A stretch of DNA of 64,000 bases from Meghimatium bilineatum (lineage: Eukaryota; Mollusca; Gastropoda; Stylommatophora; Philomycidae), in the NCBI GenBank assembly GCA_034231615.1, contig CM067315.1:9075915-9139914 (forward strand), in the 5' to 3' direction. Both the position numbers and the translations under genes were made by a program. The notes under the pieces are model-generated. The model saw nothing but the letters and a program-made list of their open reading frames with translations. It did no database searches and was not told the DNA's origin. Shown here piece after piece: positions 1 to 9,500 of this stretch (position 1 is its first letter; every line of letters starts with the position of its first letter).

Positions 1-734
1 TTTTCTACCTCTTTTGAACCTGGCTACACTCTGGTGTACCATCTGATGTCTTCTTTGTGGTCTCTTTTACATCCTCAAATGAGACTAGTTCCTCATCAGC
101 GACATCGCTTGTTACCAGCGATATTAGAGTGGCCACAATAATCTCTAACGTTCATTAATATTGTTCTGATCTGATTGTTGAAGGTATATGCTGATGAAAG
201 CGACGCTCTTCTGTGGTCAGTATAAGCCCTGACAAGTCCTTCAAGCACAAATTTAATTTTGAATCAGTTTTTTTTTTCATTGCCTTGTGTAATTTCTAAA
301 ATTTGTATAGGGCACTGTCAGGTGCAACATTTTATGCAAAATTATCCCAGCGTTCTTTCTTGCCTTCTTTTATCATGTATTTAAAGGCTTCAGTGGACTT
401 CATAGTAAACTCTGACTCTTTTTTTGCTTTCCAAGATGACTTGTGTCTGTTATCTCATATTGCCACTCTCTGTTGATTTGCTTCTTCTTTACCCATGCAG
501 ACTCTATCTCTTCAGTCCACCATGGGGGGTTGTCGTATGTTTGGCCTCACTGTATTTGTTTGTCATGCCAGTTGTCTCAACTTGCTCAAGAGCGATTCTT
601 CATTGCACCTATATTTAAAGGCATGCTGTCTCTTGTTTTTTCTACTGTTCTACCCTTTTGTAAAATTTACAGAGCATGGTAGGTGGTCACTACCGTGGTA
701 CGCCAGTGCCACCCATTTCACCATGACACGACAC
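1..734 (-). mobile_element. LINE fragment: endonuclease end and EN-RT linker
   Basis: Read on the minus strand. Near 665-720 it encodes the C-terminal APE-endonuclease motif GSDHLPCSVNF. A linker follows with NPPWWTEEIESAWVKKK near 490-540, then a decayed stretch towards the reverse transcriptase at the left edge. This order (SDH motif, then WW and a Lys/Arg-rich linker) is typical of Jockey/RTE-like LINE ORF2. Several frames are needed, so the copy is dead. It continues at 945-1347 and 1673-2080; the gaps are later insertions. It lies in an intron of the SGK3-like gene, in the same orientation. Confidence 0.75.
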
Positions 735-944
735 CAGGGCTGAATTTAGAATTGATAAGAACCCTAAGAAATTTGAGATATGGGGGCCCTTTAACAATTA
801 AGAAGTATATAGATAGCGAAATAATAAATCTTTAACAAGAAAGTGGGGGGCCCTAGATAGCCATTAGATATAGATAGCGAAATAATGCTATTTAACAAGA
901 AAGTGGGGAGCCCTAAGCTATAGCTTATACGTAATTCTGCACTG
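735..944. mobile_element. hAT-like MITE with 8-bp target-site duplication
   Basis: A 210-bp element begins cagggctgaattt and its other end reads cagtgcagaattacg in reverse complement, an imperfect terminal inverted repeat starting CAG. Perfect 8-bp duplications cacgacac lie at 727-734 and 945-952; 8 bp is the hAT length. The interior carries two near copies of a segment around tagatagcgaaataat. It splits the endonuclease reading frame of the surrounding LINE. No transposase is encoded. Confidence 0.8.
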
Positions 945-1347
945 CACGACACCGGTGCAAAGTCAATGTTTGAAATCTGAGTCTTGTCTCTTTGGTAGCT
1001 ATCCTGATCATTCTATCACAATTAAAAATAGTGAGATCAGTCTCTAGCAGGGCCTTGCATAGTGCCATTCCCTGTGTGTTGTTGTTGGGTTTTCCCAGTT
1101 GATATTGCGAGAATTGAAGTCTCCGCACACTAATTGAAAATCTCCTGTGAGATCTACAAACTCATTGAAAAAATTCCAATCTTTTGCCTGATGTGGGAGC
1201 AGTTTAAAACATAGATATTAATAATGTTCCATCTTCATCCACGAATTATTATCTGTACTCCATGCAACTCCCTATCTTCACTTTCCAAAGATGTAGGGTT
1301 GAGCAGACAGTGTGGCATGCCACGTTGTATGAAGATCACCTGACCGT
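945..1347 (-). mobile_element. LINE fragment: APE endonuclease, middle part
   Basis: Minus-strand translation shows VIFIQRGMPHCLLNP near 1290-1347, RWNIINIY near 1215, and the endonuclease motif LVCGDFNSRNINW near 1090-1130 (Asp and Asn of the GDFN catalytic motif). It joins in sense to the pieces on either side once the two insertions are set aside. Stops and frame changes are present. Confidence 0.75.
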
Positions 1348-1662
1348 CACTATCTTGACAGAGCAGAGCAGGTTATTATCTTCTGCCTCAGAACAGGACA
1401 CAACAGATTAAACAGCCACTTAAATAGGTTAAGATTGGTCCCATCACCACTGTGTCCTTGTGGGCAGGTGGCACAGACCACTGAACATATCCTGCAAGAC
1501 TGCAATACACTAAACCAGTTATGGGAAGAACACTGGCCCACAGAGATGGATATTCACAGAAAGATGTATGGGAGCACTCAGGAGCTTTCAAATACAGCAG
1601 CATCTATTAAGAAAACCGGACTTGCTGTGTAGACATGTCAAACTGCGAACGAGAAGAAGAAG
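1348..1662 (+). mobile_element. 5'-truncated LINE, C-terminal zinc-knuckle and tail
   Basis: An open frame at about 1366-1632 encodes FCLRTGHNRLNSHL, then CPCGQVAQTTEHILQDC (a C-C-H-C knuckle), then WPTEMDIHRKMYGS and a stop. This is the C-terminus of RNase H-bearing Jockey-like LINE ORF2. The 3' end is gcgaacgagaagaagaag. Imperfect 10-bp duplications flank it (acctgaccgt at 1338-1347, acctcaccgt at 1663-1672), so it inserted on the opposite strand into an older LINE. Confidence 0.8.
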
Positions 1663-1672
1663 ACCTCACCGT

Positions 1673-2080
1673 GATGTGTTGTGCTTGCCGGGTTAACATA
1701 GCTCACTAAGCATTGAAATGATAATTGTATGGCTTGTGTCTCTTGCAGAAGCATTACATTGAAATCGTATGCTAACCATTCCAGTTCCAGGCCGCGTTGA
1801 AAAGTGCTAGAACAATTCCAATACCCAATGTTGACATTATTCAATCTGATGCGGTCTACTCCTCTCTTTCCTGCCCTTCCCTTAGAAAATCCTCCTCCTG
1901 TGTGGGCGCTTTCTAATTTGATGAGAATCTGAGCCAATATTTAATGGAACAGGTGTTGACCATAGAGCATGCACTCCGTCACTCTGGTGACTGCTACTTT
2001 TGTCCTCAATGTTGTCAATGGTGCCATCAGCCAAATGTGAATTTAAACTACACACTTGCTTGCTGTGGTCTAACAACGAT
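1673..2080 (-). mobile_element. LINE fragment: endonuclease N-terminus
   Basis: Minus-strand frame 1650-1937 encodes NVNIGYWNCSS, then GLELEWLAYDFNVMLLQETQ. This is the N-terminal APE-endonuclease signature (the xWN motif, then the catalytic Glu in QET). The upstream part, to about 2080, is less clear and may be ORF1/ORF2 leader. It is the 5' portion of the LINE whose other parts lie at 1-734 and 945-1347. Confidence 0.7.
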
Positions 2081-2266
2081 TTAATATAATTTGTAATGAG
2101 CTGTCATTCTGTTAATGGGTGATTGGAGTCAGTCAAAAAAGGGCTATATCTAATGGTTATTGCTCTTTGAGATGAAATCACTGATGTACTAAATGATTGC
2201 CTTAATGGCACCAGCCTCCATTAATGTTTTTTTTAAATGTATGTGTTTTCACAGCCATTATTAACA

Positions 2267-2386
2267 CAACAATTGCCATCATCAAGGTATCCAGTCATCA
2301 TCAAGGTATTCATTGCCATCATGGTATCCATTGCCATCATGGTATCCATTGCCATCAAGGTATCCATTGCCATCATTGATATGAAT
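2267..2386. repeat. Short tandem array, caaggtatccattgccat type
   Basis: About seven units of 15-18 bp built on attgccatcatggtatcc and its caagg variant. The units are diverged in length and sequence. The 190 bp to its right hold a poly-G-rich patch (2429-2441) and nothing I can assign. Confidence 0.7.
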
Positions 2387-2574
2387 GCCTCATATTGTTA
2401 TACCATGTCTTATGTTACAGGTTTTGAGGGGGGGAGGGGGTTGGAGTGTCCACATTGAAATTTTCAGATGCTTTGAAGTGTTTTCTCTGGCTACCTGGTC
2501 ACCCACTGATTGGCAGCTGAGCACTTATAAAAGAACTGTGTGCTATGATGCTGGTTTATAACTCAGCTTAACTT

Positions 2575-3097
2575 AACTTTACCTAGCCTAACAGGCTTGC
2601 ACAGCTCTGATAACCTTTACCTTACCTAACCCAGAAGGTTGCACAGCTCTGACATTACCTAACCCAGAAGGTTGCACAGCTCTGACATTACCTAACCCAG
2701 AAGGTTGCACAGCTCTTATATTACCTAACCTAGCAAACTTGTGCAGCTCTGACATGTCCTAACCCAGAAGGTTGCACAGCTCTAACATTACTTAACCTAA
2801 CAGACTTGCACAGCTCTGACAATAACTTACCTAGAAGACTTTCAGAGCTCTTGATAACCTTTACCTTACCTGACCTTGAAGGATTGCACAACTCTGATAT
2901 TACTGCACCTTACCTAGAAGGCTTGCATAGCTCTGACATTACCTTACCTAACCTAGATGGCTTGCACAACTTTGGCATTACCTTACCTAACCTAGATGGC
3001 TTGCACAGCTCTGACATTACCTTACCTAGAAGACTTTCAGAGCTCTGATAACTTTTACCTTACCTAACCTAGAAGGCTTGCACAGCTCTGAGCATTG
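2575..3097. repeat. Minisatellite, about 33 bp, in SGK3-like intron
   Basis: Around 15 imperfect units carry the core ttgcacagctctgacatt followed by variants of acctaacctagaaggc. Units vary in length, so the array is old. It starts about 85 bp after the splice donor of the exon at 3183-3341 (minus strand). The 80-aa open frame through it is a by-product of the repeat. Confidence 0.85.
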
Positions 3098-3182
3098 CTT
3101 TAAAAAATTCACTACACAGAAGAAGAAAAACATCTTCAACAATAAAGGAAGAAACCAATATCAGGGATGCATTGATACTGAC

Positions 3183-3341
3183 CTCTCCTCCGTTGACATA
3201 GTCCAGGACAAAATAAAGCTTGTCTGGTGTTTGGAAGCTGTAATGTAAGCCGACTAGGAAAGGATGTTTAACATTCTTTAAGAGGACATTTCTCTCAGCC
3301 ATGATATGCTTGGCCTCATTTCTTTTCATAATGGCTTGTTT
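3183..3341 (-). CDS. Sgk3: SGK3-like kinase exon: alphaC helix to hinge
   Basis: A 159-bp, phase-0 exon of 53 codons. The acceptor reads ttacttacag just above 3341 and the donor gtcagt just below 3183. It encodes [18 protein letters not shown], then [18 protein letters not shown], then [14 protein letters not shown]. This is the beta3-alphaC-beta4-beta5-hinge part of an SGK kinase: the Glu that salt-bridges the catalytic Lys is in AERN, and FVLDY-NGGE is the hinge. HIMAERN and LHYSFQT match SGK3 best from memory. The next exon, expected to start LFYHLQ, was not found in 1-3182 and should lie left of the window. The exon sits 86 bp from one minisatellite and about 380 bp from another. Confidence 0.93.
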
Positions 3342-3531
3342 CTGTAAGTAAAACAAGTAGTTGATCAGTCTGTCAATGAACATTACACTACCTAATTAAT
3401 TATACCGATTGGGGAGCCAAAGTTGTACAGAGTTCAGTCCTATCAAGAAAAGAAGACTGCTATACAGACCGTAAAAAGGGTACATAGCATAACAAAAGGA
3501 GGCTAATGCTATCTGAATAAACAGGAAATCT

Positions 3532-3685
3532 GCCGAAGATGGATGTATTGGGTCATTGGCGCAAATAAAACGGTGACACAGCGCATTTCCATTCTCTGGA
3601 CTACATCCTGCTGGAAAGTAGGACCATTTTCCTGCTATAAGGGAGATCCAGCAGGAGTTTGAGAATGAACACTGAAGAAGAAGAA
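3532..3685 (+). mobile_element. SINE A copy
   Basis: Full-length copy running from gccgaagatggatgtattgg through ctggactacatcctgctgg to the 3' end gagtttgagaatgaacactg and a gaagaagaagaa tail. It lies in the SGK3-like intron, antisense to the gene. Confidence 0.85.
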
Positions 3686-3719
3686 TCAACAGGAACAGGT
3701 CACCATACTTCGGCAGAGG

Positions 3720-4500
3720 ACAAGACAGACTGAATAAACGAGGACAGGATACAGACTGTAAAAACGAGGACAGGATACAGACTGAATAAACAAAGACAGT
3801 ATACAGACTGAATAAACGAGGACAAGACAGACTGAATAAACAAAGACAGTATACAGACTGAATAAACAAAGACAGTATACAGACTGAATAAACAAAGACA
3901 GTATACAGACTGAATAAACAAAGACAGTATACAGACTGAATAAACAAAGACAGTATACAGACTGAATAAACAAAGACAGTATACAGACTGAATAAACGAG
4001 GACAAGACAGACTGAATAAACGAGGACAGGATACAGACTGTAAAAACGAGGACAGGATACAGACTGAATAAACAAAGACAGTATACAGACTGAATAAACG
4101 AAGACAGGATACAGACTGAATAAACGAGGACAGGATACAGACTGAATAAACAAAGACAGTATACAGACTGAATAAACGAGGACAGTATACAGACTGAATA
4201 AACGAGGACAAGACAGACTGAATAAACGAGGACAGGATACAGACTGAATAAACGAGGACATGATACAGACTGAATAAACGAGGACAGGATACAGACTGAA
4301 TAAACGAGGACAGGATACAGACTGAATAAACAAAGACAGTATACAGACTGAATAAATGAGGACAAGACAGACTGAATAAACGAGGACAGGATACAGACTG
4401 AATAAACGAGGACAGGATACAGACTGAATAAACGAAGACAGGATACAGACTGAATAAACGAAGACAGGATACAGACTGTAAAAATGAGGACAGGATGTGA
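3720..4500. repeat. Minisatellite, 24/26 bp, derived from LINE coding sequence
   Basis: About 30 units of cagactgaataaacgagga plus 4-6 further bases. Units are 26 bp, or 24 bp in an aagacag variant, with caaag and cgagg subtypes. One frame of the unit reads RTGYRLNK, the motif that precedes the zinc knuckle in the LINE at 1366-1632 (RTGHNRLNSH). A LINE knuckle follows directly at 4484-4690, so the array looks amplified out of LINE sequence. Long minus-strand open frames (up to 382 codons) are artefacts of the repetition. Confidence 0.85.
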
Positions 4501-4690
4501 CTGTGTGTCACACTCGTGAAACAAATGAACAGAACTCTGAACATTTTCTACAGAACTGCCCCCAGTATGAACATTTGAGAGAGACGTTCTGGTCCAATGG
4601 CTCAGCCCTGCTAGCAAATTAATATGGGACCGAAGGAAAACTCCAGAGCTTCTGGTGGAGTTTCTCCATAAGACTTGTCTGACAAGTAAC
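4484..4690 (+). mobile_element. LINE C-terminal fragment (zinc knuckle)
   Basis: Encodes CHTRETNEQNSEHFLQNCPQ, then YEHLRETFWSNGSALL, with a stop soon after. It is the C-x-H-x-C knuckle region of a Jockey-like LINE. It directly continues the motif amplified in the preceding minisatellite. Related to 1366-1632 but clearly diverged. Confidence 0.7.
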
Positions 4691-4982
4691 AAACAAAAGA
4701 AAGAAAGTCATACCTCCCTCTAATCTGTTTAGTCTGTTGTATTCTGTCCTGGTACAGAACATGATTCCTAGCTCTGCTCTTTCAAGATACTATTAGTTGT
4801 TTTTTGGGCTGCCCATTTTCTAAATAATAGCTTTGTTGGGTGTGGATGTCCTCTTTTCCTGGTAGGAGATTGTTTTGATTTTTGTGTTCCTCTGTTGTTC
4901 CTTCTTTTCTGTCTCTAAGTCAGTGACTTTGAAACAGAATCAACTCTGCGATCACATCACAGACCACAATTTCATTGCACAA

Positions 4983-5130
4983 AAGTTGGATGTGTCAAGC
5001 CATTGGCACAAATAAAACAGCAACATAACACATTTTTATTTTCCAATGTGCTCCTGGAAATTTAGTAGAACCATTGTCCGCCTACAAGAGATATCCAGTG
5101 GGAGTTTGAGAACGAACACTGATGAAGACA
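4983..5130 (+). mobile_element. SINE A copy, diverged
   Basis: Runs from agttggatgtgtcaagcc through ccattggcacaaataaaaca to gagtttgagaacgaacactg and a short gatgaaga tail. More diverged than the copy at 3532. Confidence 0.75.
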
Positions 5131-5327
5131 CTTTCATAAGATCATTTTTATTTATAGTACACTCATCCATTATGTATTTATGTTGCCAAATTTCAATTTC
5201 ATTTTTAAAGTTTGGTGGGTTTTTTGTGCGTTTGTTTTCAAACTCCCATCGGATCTATTTGAGTCTGTTGTGTTCTGTCATTGGCATTACCATGATCATC
5301 ACTTAGAACTTAAGGTTTAGTATTAAA

Positions 5328-6693
5328 CTCATCTACTTCAGTGAAGGTGATCTGACGACTAACTAAACATCTACTTCAGTGAAGGTGATCTGACGACTAA
5401 CTAAACATCTACTTCAGTGAAGGTGATCTGACGACTAACTAAACATCTACTTCAGTGAAGGTGATCTGACGACTAACTAAACATCTACTTCAGTGATGGT
5501 GATCTGATGACTAACTAAACATCTACTTCAGTGAAGGTGATCTGACGACTGACTAAACATCTACTTCAGTGAAGGTGATCTGACGACTGACTAAACATCT
5601 ACTTCAGTGAAGGTGATCTGATGACTAACTAAACATCTACTTCAGTGAAGGTGATCTGACGACTAACTAAACATCTACTTCAGTGATGGTGATCTGATGA
5701 CTGACTAAACATCTACTTCAGTGAAGGTGATCTGATGACTGACTAAACATCTACTTCAGTGAAGGTGATCTGACGACTAACTAAACATCTATTTCAGTGA
5801 AGGTGATCTGACGACTAACTAAACATCTACTTCAGTGAAGGTGATCTGACGACTAACTAAACATCTACTTCAGTGATGGTGATCTGACGACTAACTAAAC
5901 ATCTACTTCAGTGAAGGTGATCTGATGACTAACTAAACATCTACTTCAGTGATGGTGATCTGACGACTAACTAAACATCTACTTCAGTGATGGTGATCTG
6001 ACGACTAACTAAACATCTACTTCAGTGATGGTGATCTGACGACTAACTAAACATCTACTTCAGTGATGGTGATCTGACGACTAACTAAACATCTACTTCA
6101 GTGACGGTGATCTGACGACTAACTAAACATCTACTTCAGTGATGGTGATCCGACAACTAACTAAACATCTACTTCAGTGATGGTGATCTGATGACTAACT
6201 AAACATCTACTTCAGTGATGGTGATCTGACGACTAACTAAACATCTACTTCAGTGAAGGTGATCTGACGACTAACTAAACATCTACTTCAGTGAAGGTGA
6301 TCTGATGACTAACTAAACATCTACTTCAGTGATGGTGATCTGACGACTAACTAAACATCTACTTCAGTGAAGGTGATCTGATGACTAACTAAACATCTAC
6401 TTCAGTGAAGGTGATCTGATGACTAACTAAACATCTACTTCAGTGACGGTGATCTGACTAAACATCTACTTCAGTGACGGTGATCTGACGACTAACTAAA
6501 CATCTACTTCAGTGACAGTGATCTGACAACTAACTAAACATCTACTTCAGTGACGGTGATCTGACTACTAACTATTAAACATCTACTTCAGTGACGGTGA
6601 TCTGACGACTAACTAAACATCTACTTCAGTGAAGGTGATCTAACTAAACATCTACTTCAGTGATGGTGATCTGACGACTAACTAAACATCTAC
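5328..6693. repeat. Minisatellite, 38 bp, about 36 copies, in SGK3-like intron
   Basis: Units begin ctaaacatctacttcagtga and end ggtgatctgacgactaa. Variable sites include tgaagg/tgatgg/tgacgg and gacgac/gatgac; a few units are shortened near 6450-6650. The array stops 65 bp before the splice donor of the kinase P-loop exon (6759-6873). Confidence 0.95.
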
Positions 6694-6758
6694 TGCATTA
6701 TCTATTCCATTGAAAAAAAGCACTGTCTAGTATTAACCTCATATCAAAAGATATTTAC

Positions 6759-6873
6759 CTGTAGGACCTTGACCGCATATACACAGTCTTCAGTTTTATG
6801 ACGCGCAAGGAGCACTTTCCCAAAGCTGCCTTTCCCAATGACTTTTAGAAACTCAAAGTCCTTGGCTTTAACT
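6759..6873 (-). CDS. Sgk3: SGK3-like kinase exon: glycine-rich loop and catalytic Lys
   Basis: A 115-bp exon with acceptor tgtacttgacag and donor gtaaat. Its first base completes a codon begun as GC in the exon at 9231-9283; then 38 codons encode [26 protein letters not shown] and [20 protein letters not shown] is the ATP-binding glycine loop and the Lys of AVKVL is the conserved beta3 lysine. LLARHK and AVKVLQ are SGK-family signatures. The exon is squeezed between a 38-bp array ending 65 bp away and a 33-bp array starting 74 bp away. Splice phases agree on both sides and no lesion is seen, so the gene looks functional. Confidence 0.95.
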
Positions 6874-6946
6874 CTGTCAAGTACAAAATTAGTAATCGAT
6901 TATTAAAATAATAGAGAATACCATTCTTAACTTTGTGAATAACATT

Positions 6947-7398
6947 GCCCACACATGACCCACAAAGTACAAGAGTTCTGCCCACACATGACCCGCACAT
7001 GACCTGCAAAGTATAAGAGTTCTGCCCACACATGTCCCACAAAATACAAGAGTTCTGCCCCTACATGTCCCACAAAGTACAAGAGTTCTGCCCACACATG
7101 TCCCACAAAATACAAGAGTTCTGCCCCTACATGTCCCACAAAATACAAGAGTTCTGCCCCTACATGTCCCACAAAGTACAAGAGTTCTGCCCACACATGT
7201 CCCACAAAATACAAGAGTTCTGCCCCTACATGTCCCACAAAGTACAAGAGTTCTGCCCACACATGTCCCACAAAATACAAGAGTTCTGCCCCTACATGTC
7301 CCACAAAGTACAAGGGTTCTGCCCACACATGTCCCACAAAATACAAGAGTTCTGCCCCTACATGTCCCACAAAGTACAAGGGTTCTGCCCACACATAG
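6947..7398. repeat. Minisatellite, 33 bp, about 13 copies
   Basis: Units carry tgtcccacaaaatacaagag followed by ttctgcccctaca or ttctgcccacaca. The two types alternate almost strictly, so the effective higher-order unit is 66 bp. Because 33 is divisible by 3, frames of up to 169 codons are open on both strands; I do not treat them as genes. It lies in the intron directly upstream of the P-loop exon. Confidence 0.92.
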
Positions 7399-7759
7399 GA
7401 CAAGACTTTTGTTGAACTAATTTCTAGGTATTTCATGGTCGATGTCTGTGCCTAGGAAGGTAGCATCTGGGTATACTTGAGTTATTGAAGTACAATTGTT
7501 CTCGTAGCAATTCAGTTAGGAGCTTAATTCGGGCACATAATTTCCTGCCGCAGATGAGGAATAAATTATATATATATAAAATTTATATGGGTACATGAAG
7601 CACATGTTACATAGGACATTTAAACTATTCATGTATGTCCCGACCTCGTTACTGTGCTCAACAATGCAAAGTGTAAGGGTGGTTTTTAGAGATTCTCGAA
7701 CTAGCATAAAATTCGGTTAAGTAGAAAATTGCATGACTAGCCAAGTCCATGATCAATAC
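7399..7759. other. Intronic, no recognisable feature
   Basis: AT-rich unique-looking sequence in the SGK3-like intron, with one short (TA)n stretch at about 7567-7577. Nothing else seen. Confidence 0.6.
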
Positions 7760-8165
7760 AGTCATGTGGTCTCATAGCGAACCATCCTTCTAAAGGGACG
7801 GCTTTGATTTTTCCCTTATTTTCATTGGTCATTTTTTTGTATACTTTGTATCGACAGCCAATGAATATCACGGAAATAGTCAAATTCTGTTACTTTAGAC
7901 AAATTCTTCCTAATGAGTCCAAAGAACTATATTGTTGAAGGACTCACTATTACCAAGATCGTTGACAATAGAAGACCTTTTAGCTAATTAGAAAATAGCT
8001 TTCTAAAATGACTCTCTTAACTGTTCCCGTAATTTTCAAGGGTCACTATGAGTATACATTGCATCGACAGCTAATGAAAATCATGGCAAGTCAAATAAGT
8101 CATTTGAAAAGAATATTTTCAAAATAGGCAACAGGTCTTCTAAAGTCGATGGTCACACTAAAACT
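7760..8165. mobile_element. Two adjacent palindromic CCAAT-type MITE copies
   Basis: Copy 1 (about 7760-7905) has ttttcattggtcattt opposed to gacagccaatgaatatcac. Copy 2 (about 7915-8165) has gtaattttcaagggtcacta opposed to gacagctaatgaaaatcatg, bounded by agaagacctttt and caggtcttctaaag. Both are imperfect palindromes of the family seen intact at 20826-20991. Confidence 0.6.
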
Positions 8166-8233
8166 GATATATATATGCTAGGTATTTCCCTTCGGTGTTT
8201 TTTACACGACAAGTTTACTTTGTTCCTCAATTC

Positions 8234-8388
8234 TTCTTCAGCGTACATTCTCAAACTCCTGCTGAATTTCTCTTGTAGCAGGACCATGGTCCTTTTAGAT
8301 TTCCAGCGGGATGTAGTCCAGAGAATGGAAGTACGTTGTGTCGCCGTTTTATTTGCGCTTATGCCCCGACATATCCGTCTTCGGCGTT
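8234..8388 (-). mobile_element. SINE A copy with perfect 11-bp duplication
   Basis: Antisense copy from ttcttcagcgtacattctc to catatccgtcttcggcg. Target-site duplications ttcctcaattc at 8223-8233 and 8389-8399 are perfect, so the insertion is fairly recent. Confidence 0.9.
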
Positions 8389-8633
8389 TTCCTCAATTCA
8401 ACTGCTTCTAGTGGTATTATTGCACTATGCTGGACAGTCTTGTTTTTCTATGGAGAAGGTATGTGGATGAACTAATCCAAGCTCGGATCATTCTTTGAAC
8501 ACATACATTGCCATACATTTTCCCTTGTGAGATGAACGTTTCAAGGCGTTGAACATGACTGAGATTTAGAACATTCTGAACATGAATTAATGCTTTGGAA
8601 AACCATTGCACAAAAAAATACAAGATATATATA

Positions 8634-8673
8634 TATACCAGGAGCTATGAGCGATATATATAGCTCCTGGTAT
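8634..8673. repeat. Short perfect inverted repeat
   Basis: ataccaggagctat and atagctcctggtat form a 14-bp perfect stem around a short AT-rich loop, just upstream of SINE B. Origin unknown. Confidence 0.6.
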
Positions 8674-8702
8674 CAAAACAAATACACAAATATGTATTAT
8701 AT

Positions 8703-8979
8703 CGCCCGTGTGTTGCTGGAGCCCGAAAGGGGAGCAAAGAATAACAACACTGCCTTCCACGCATGTCGTAAAAGGCGACTATGCAGGTTATGGGATGGAG
8801 TTGGCTGTCCCATCCCATATAGGGTCATTGACCCAAAGCCATGCTGAAGTCGGATGTGTCCTGCCAAAAGGCGCAGAATCGCAGCAGTGCTGTAAACCAT
8901 GACACAACGTATTCAGTTCTCCGGACTACATCCTGCTAATCTGCAGGAGTTTGAGAACGAACGCAGAAGAAGAAGAAAC
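8703..8979 (+). mobile_element. SINE B copy, full length
   Basis: Begins cgcccgtgtgttgctgg, then gaaaggggagcaaagaata, catgtcgtaaaaggcgacta, gggatggagttggctgtccc and aagccatgctgaagtcgga, and ends gagtttgagaacgaacgcag with gaagaagaaga. The 9-bp duplication atatgtatt lies at 8690-8698 and 8980-8988. Its last ~60 bp resemble SINE A. Confidence 0.9.
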
Positions 8980-8988
8980 ATATGTATT

Positions 8989-9165
8989 CTATATTAATAT
9001 AGCCAGGGGCAGACCAAAAGAAACTCTGAAGAACAATACTTAGAGAAAGTAAAACAACCAATATCCATACTATTCAAGAACTGCACAGCTTTGAACAGAC
9101 AGAATTGGAGAGATTTGACCTCTGCCCTATGCGCTAACTTCAGCACAAAAGGAAAATGAATGAAT
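8989..9165 (+). mobile_element. RTE-like LINE 3' end
   Basis: Near-identical to the last 170 bp of the LINE at 62990-63790: caggggcagaccaaaagaaa, then a frame encoding QNWRDLTSALCANFSTKGK, then a (aatg)n tail. SINE B landed immediately next to it. Confidence 0.8.
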
Positions 9166-9230
9166 GAATTAAAACAACATTAAGGAACGAGATACGGAGA
9201 CATACTGATAAATATGAAGACTATACGTAC

Positions 9231-9283
9231 GCTTTTTTCTCGCTAGGTCCAAGGTTCACTGGGTTTTCGTCCTTGTTGCCATT
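9231..9283 (-). CDS. Sgk3: SGK3-like exon: linker with NLGPS motif
   Basis: A 53-bp exon with acceptor ttgtcttacag and donor gtacgt. It encodes NGNKDENPVNLGPSEKK plus two bases (GC) completed by the next exon. NLGPS is a short conserved motif just before the kinase domain of vertebrate SGK1 and SGK3. Phase agrees with both neighbours. The exon lies between a LINE 3' end (8989-9165) and a decayed SINE A (9370-9500). Confidence 0.9.
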
Positions 9284-9369
9284 CTGTAAGACAAAATTAC
9301 AATTAAACATAACTGTTCTGGAACTCACCAGAAAATAAAGCATTCCATTAAGCGGACCATAAATTAAAA

Positions 9370-9500
9370 AGACAACAACGTCGGGTGTGTCGGGTCATTG
9401 CTGCAAACAAAAATGTAAAATTGAATATCATGTCTAGCTGGAAATCTAGTAGAAAAATCTTGTTACAAGAGAGATCCGATGGAAGTTTGAAAACGAACGC
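9370..9500 (+). mobile_element. SINE A copy, decayed
   Basis: Recognisable by gtgtgtcgggtcattg, agctggaaatctagtaga, acaagagagatccgatgg and gtttgaaaacgaacgc. The central part is shortened. Confidence 0.65.

Noticed and set aside
2480-2545. Promoter with inverted CCAAT (gattggcagc) and TATA box (cttataaaag)
   Set aside because: Spacing is plausible, but no gene follows on that strand; a minisatellite does. Chance match likely.
3396-4692. Hydrophobic SVCILSSFIQ-repeat ORFs, minus strand
   Set aside because: By-product of the 24/26-bp array, which derives from plus-strand LINE coding sequence.
5328-7398. CRISPR-like array
   Set aside because: Units are head-to-tail with no unique spacers, in a eukaryotic intron: a minisatellite.
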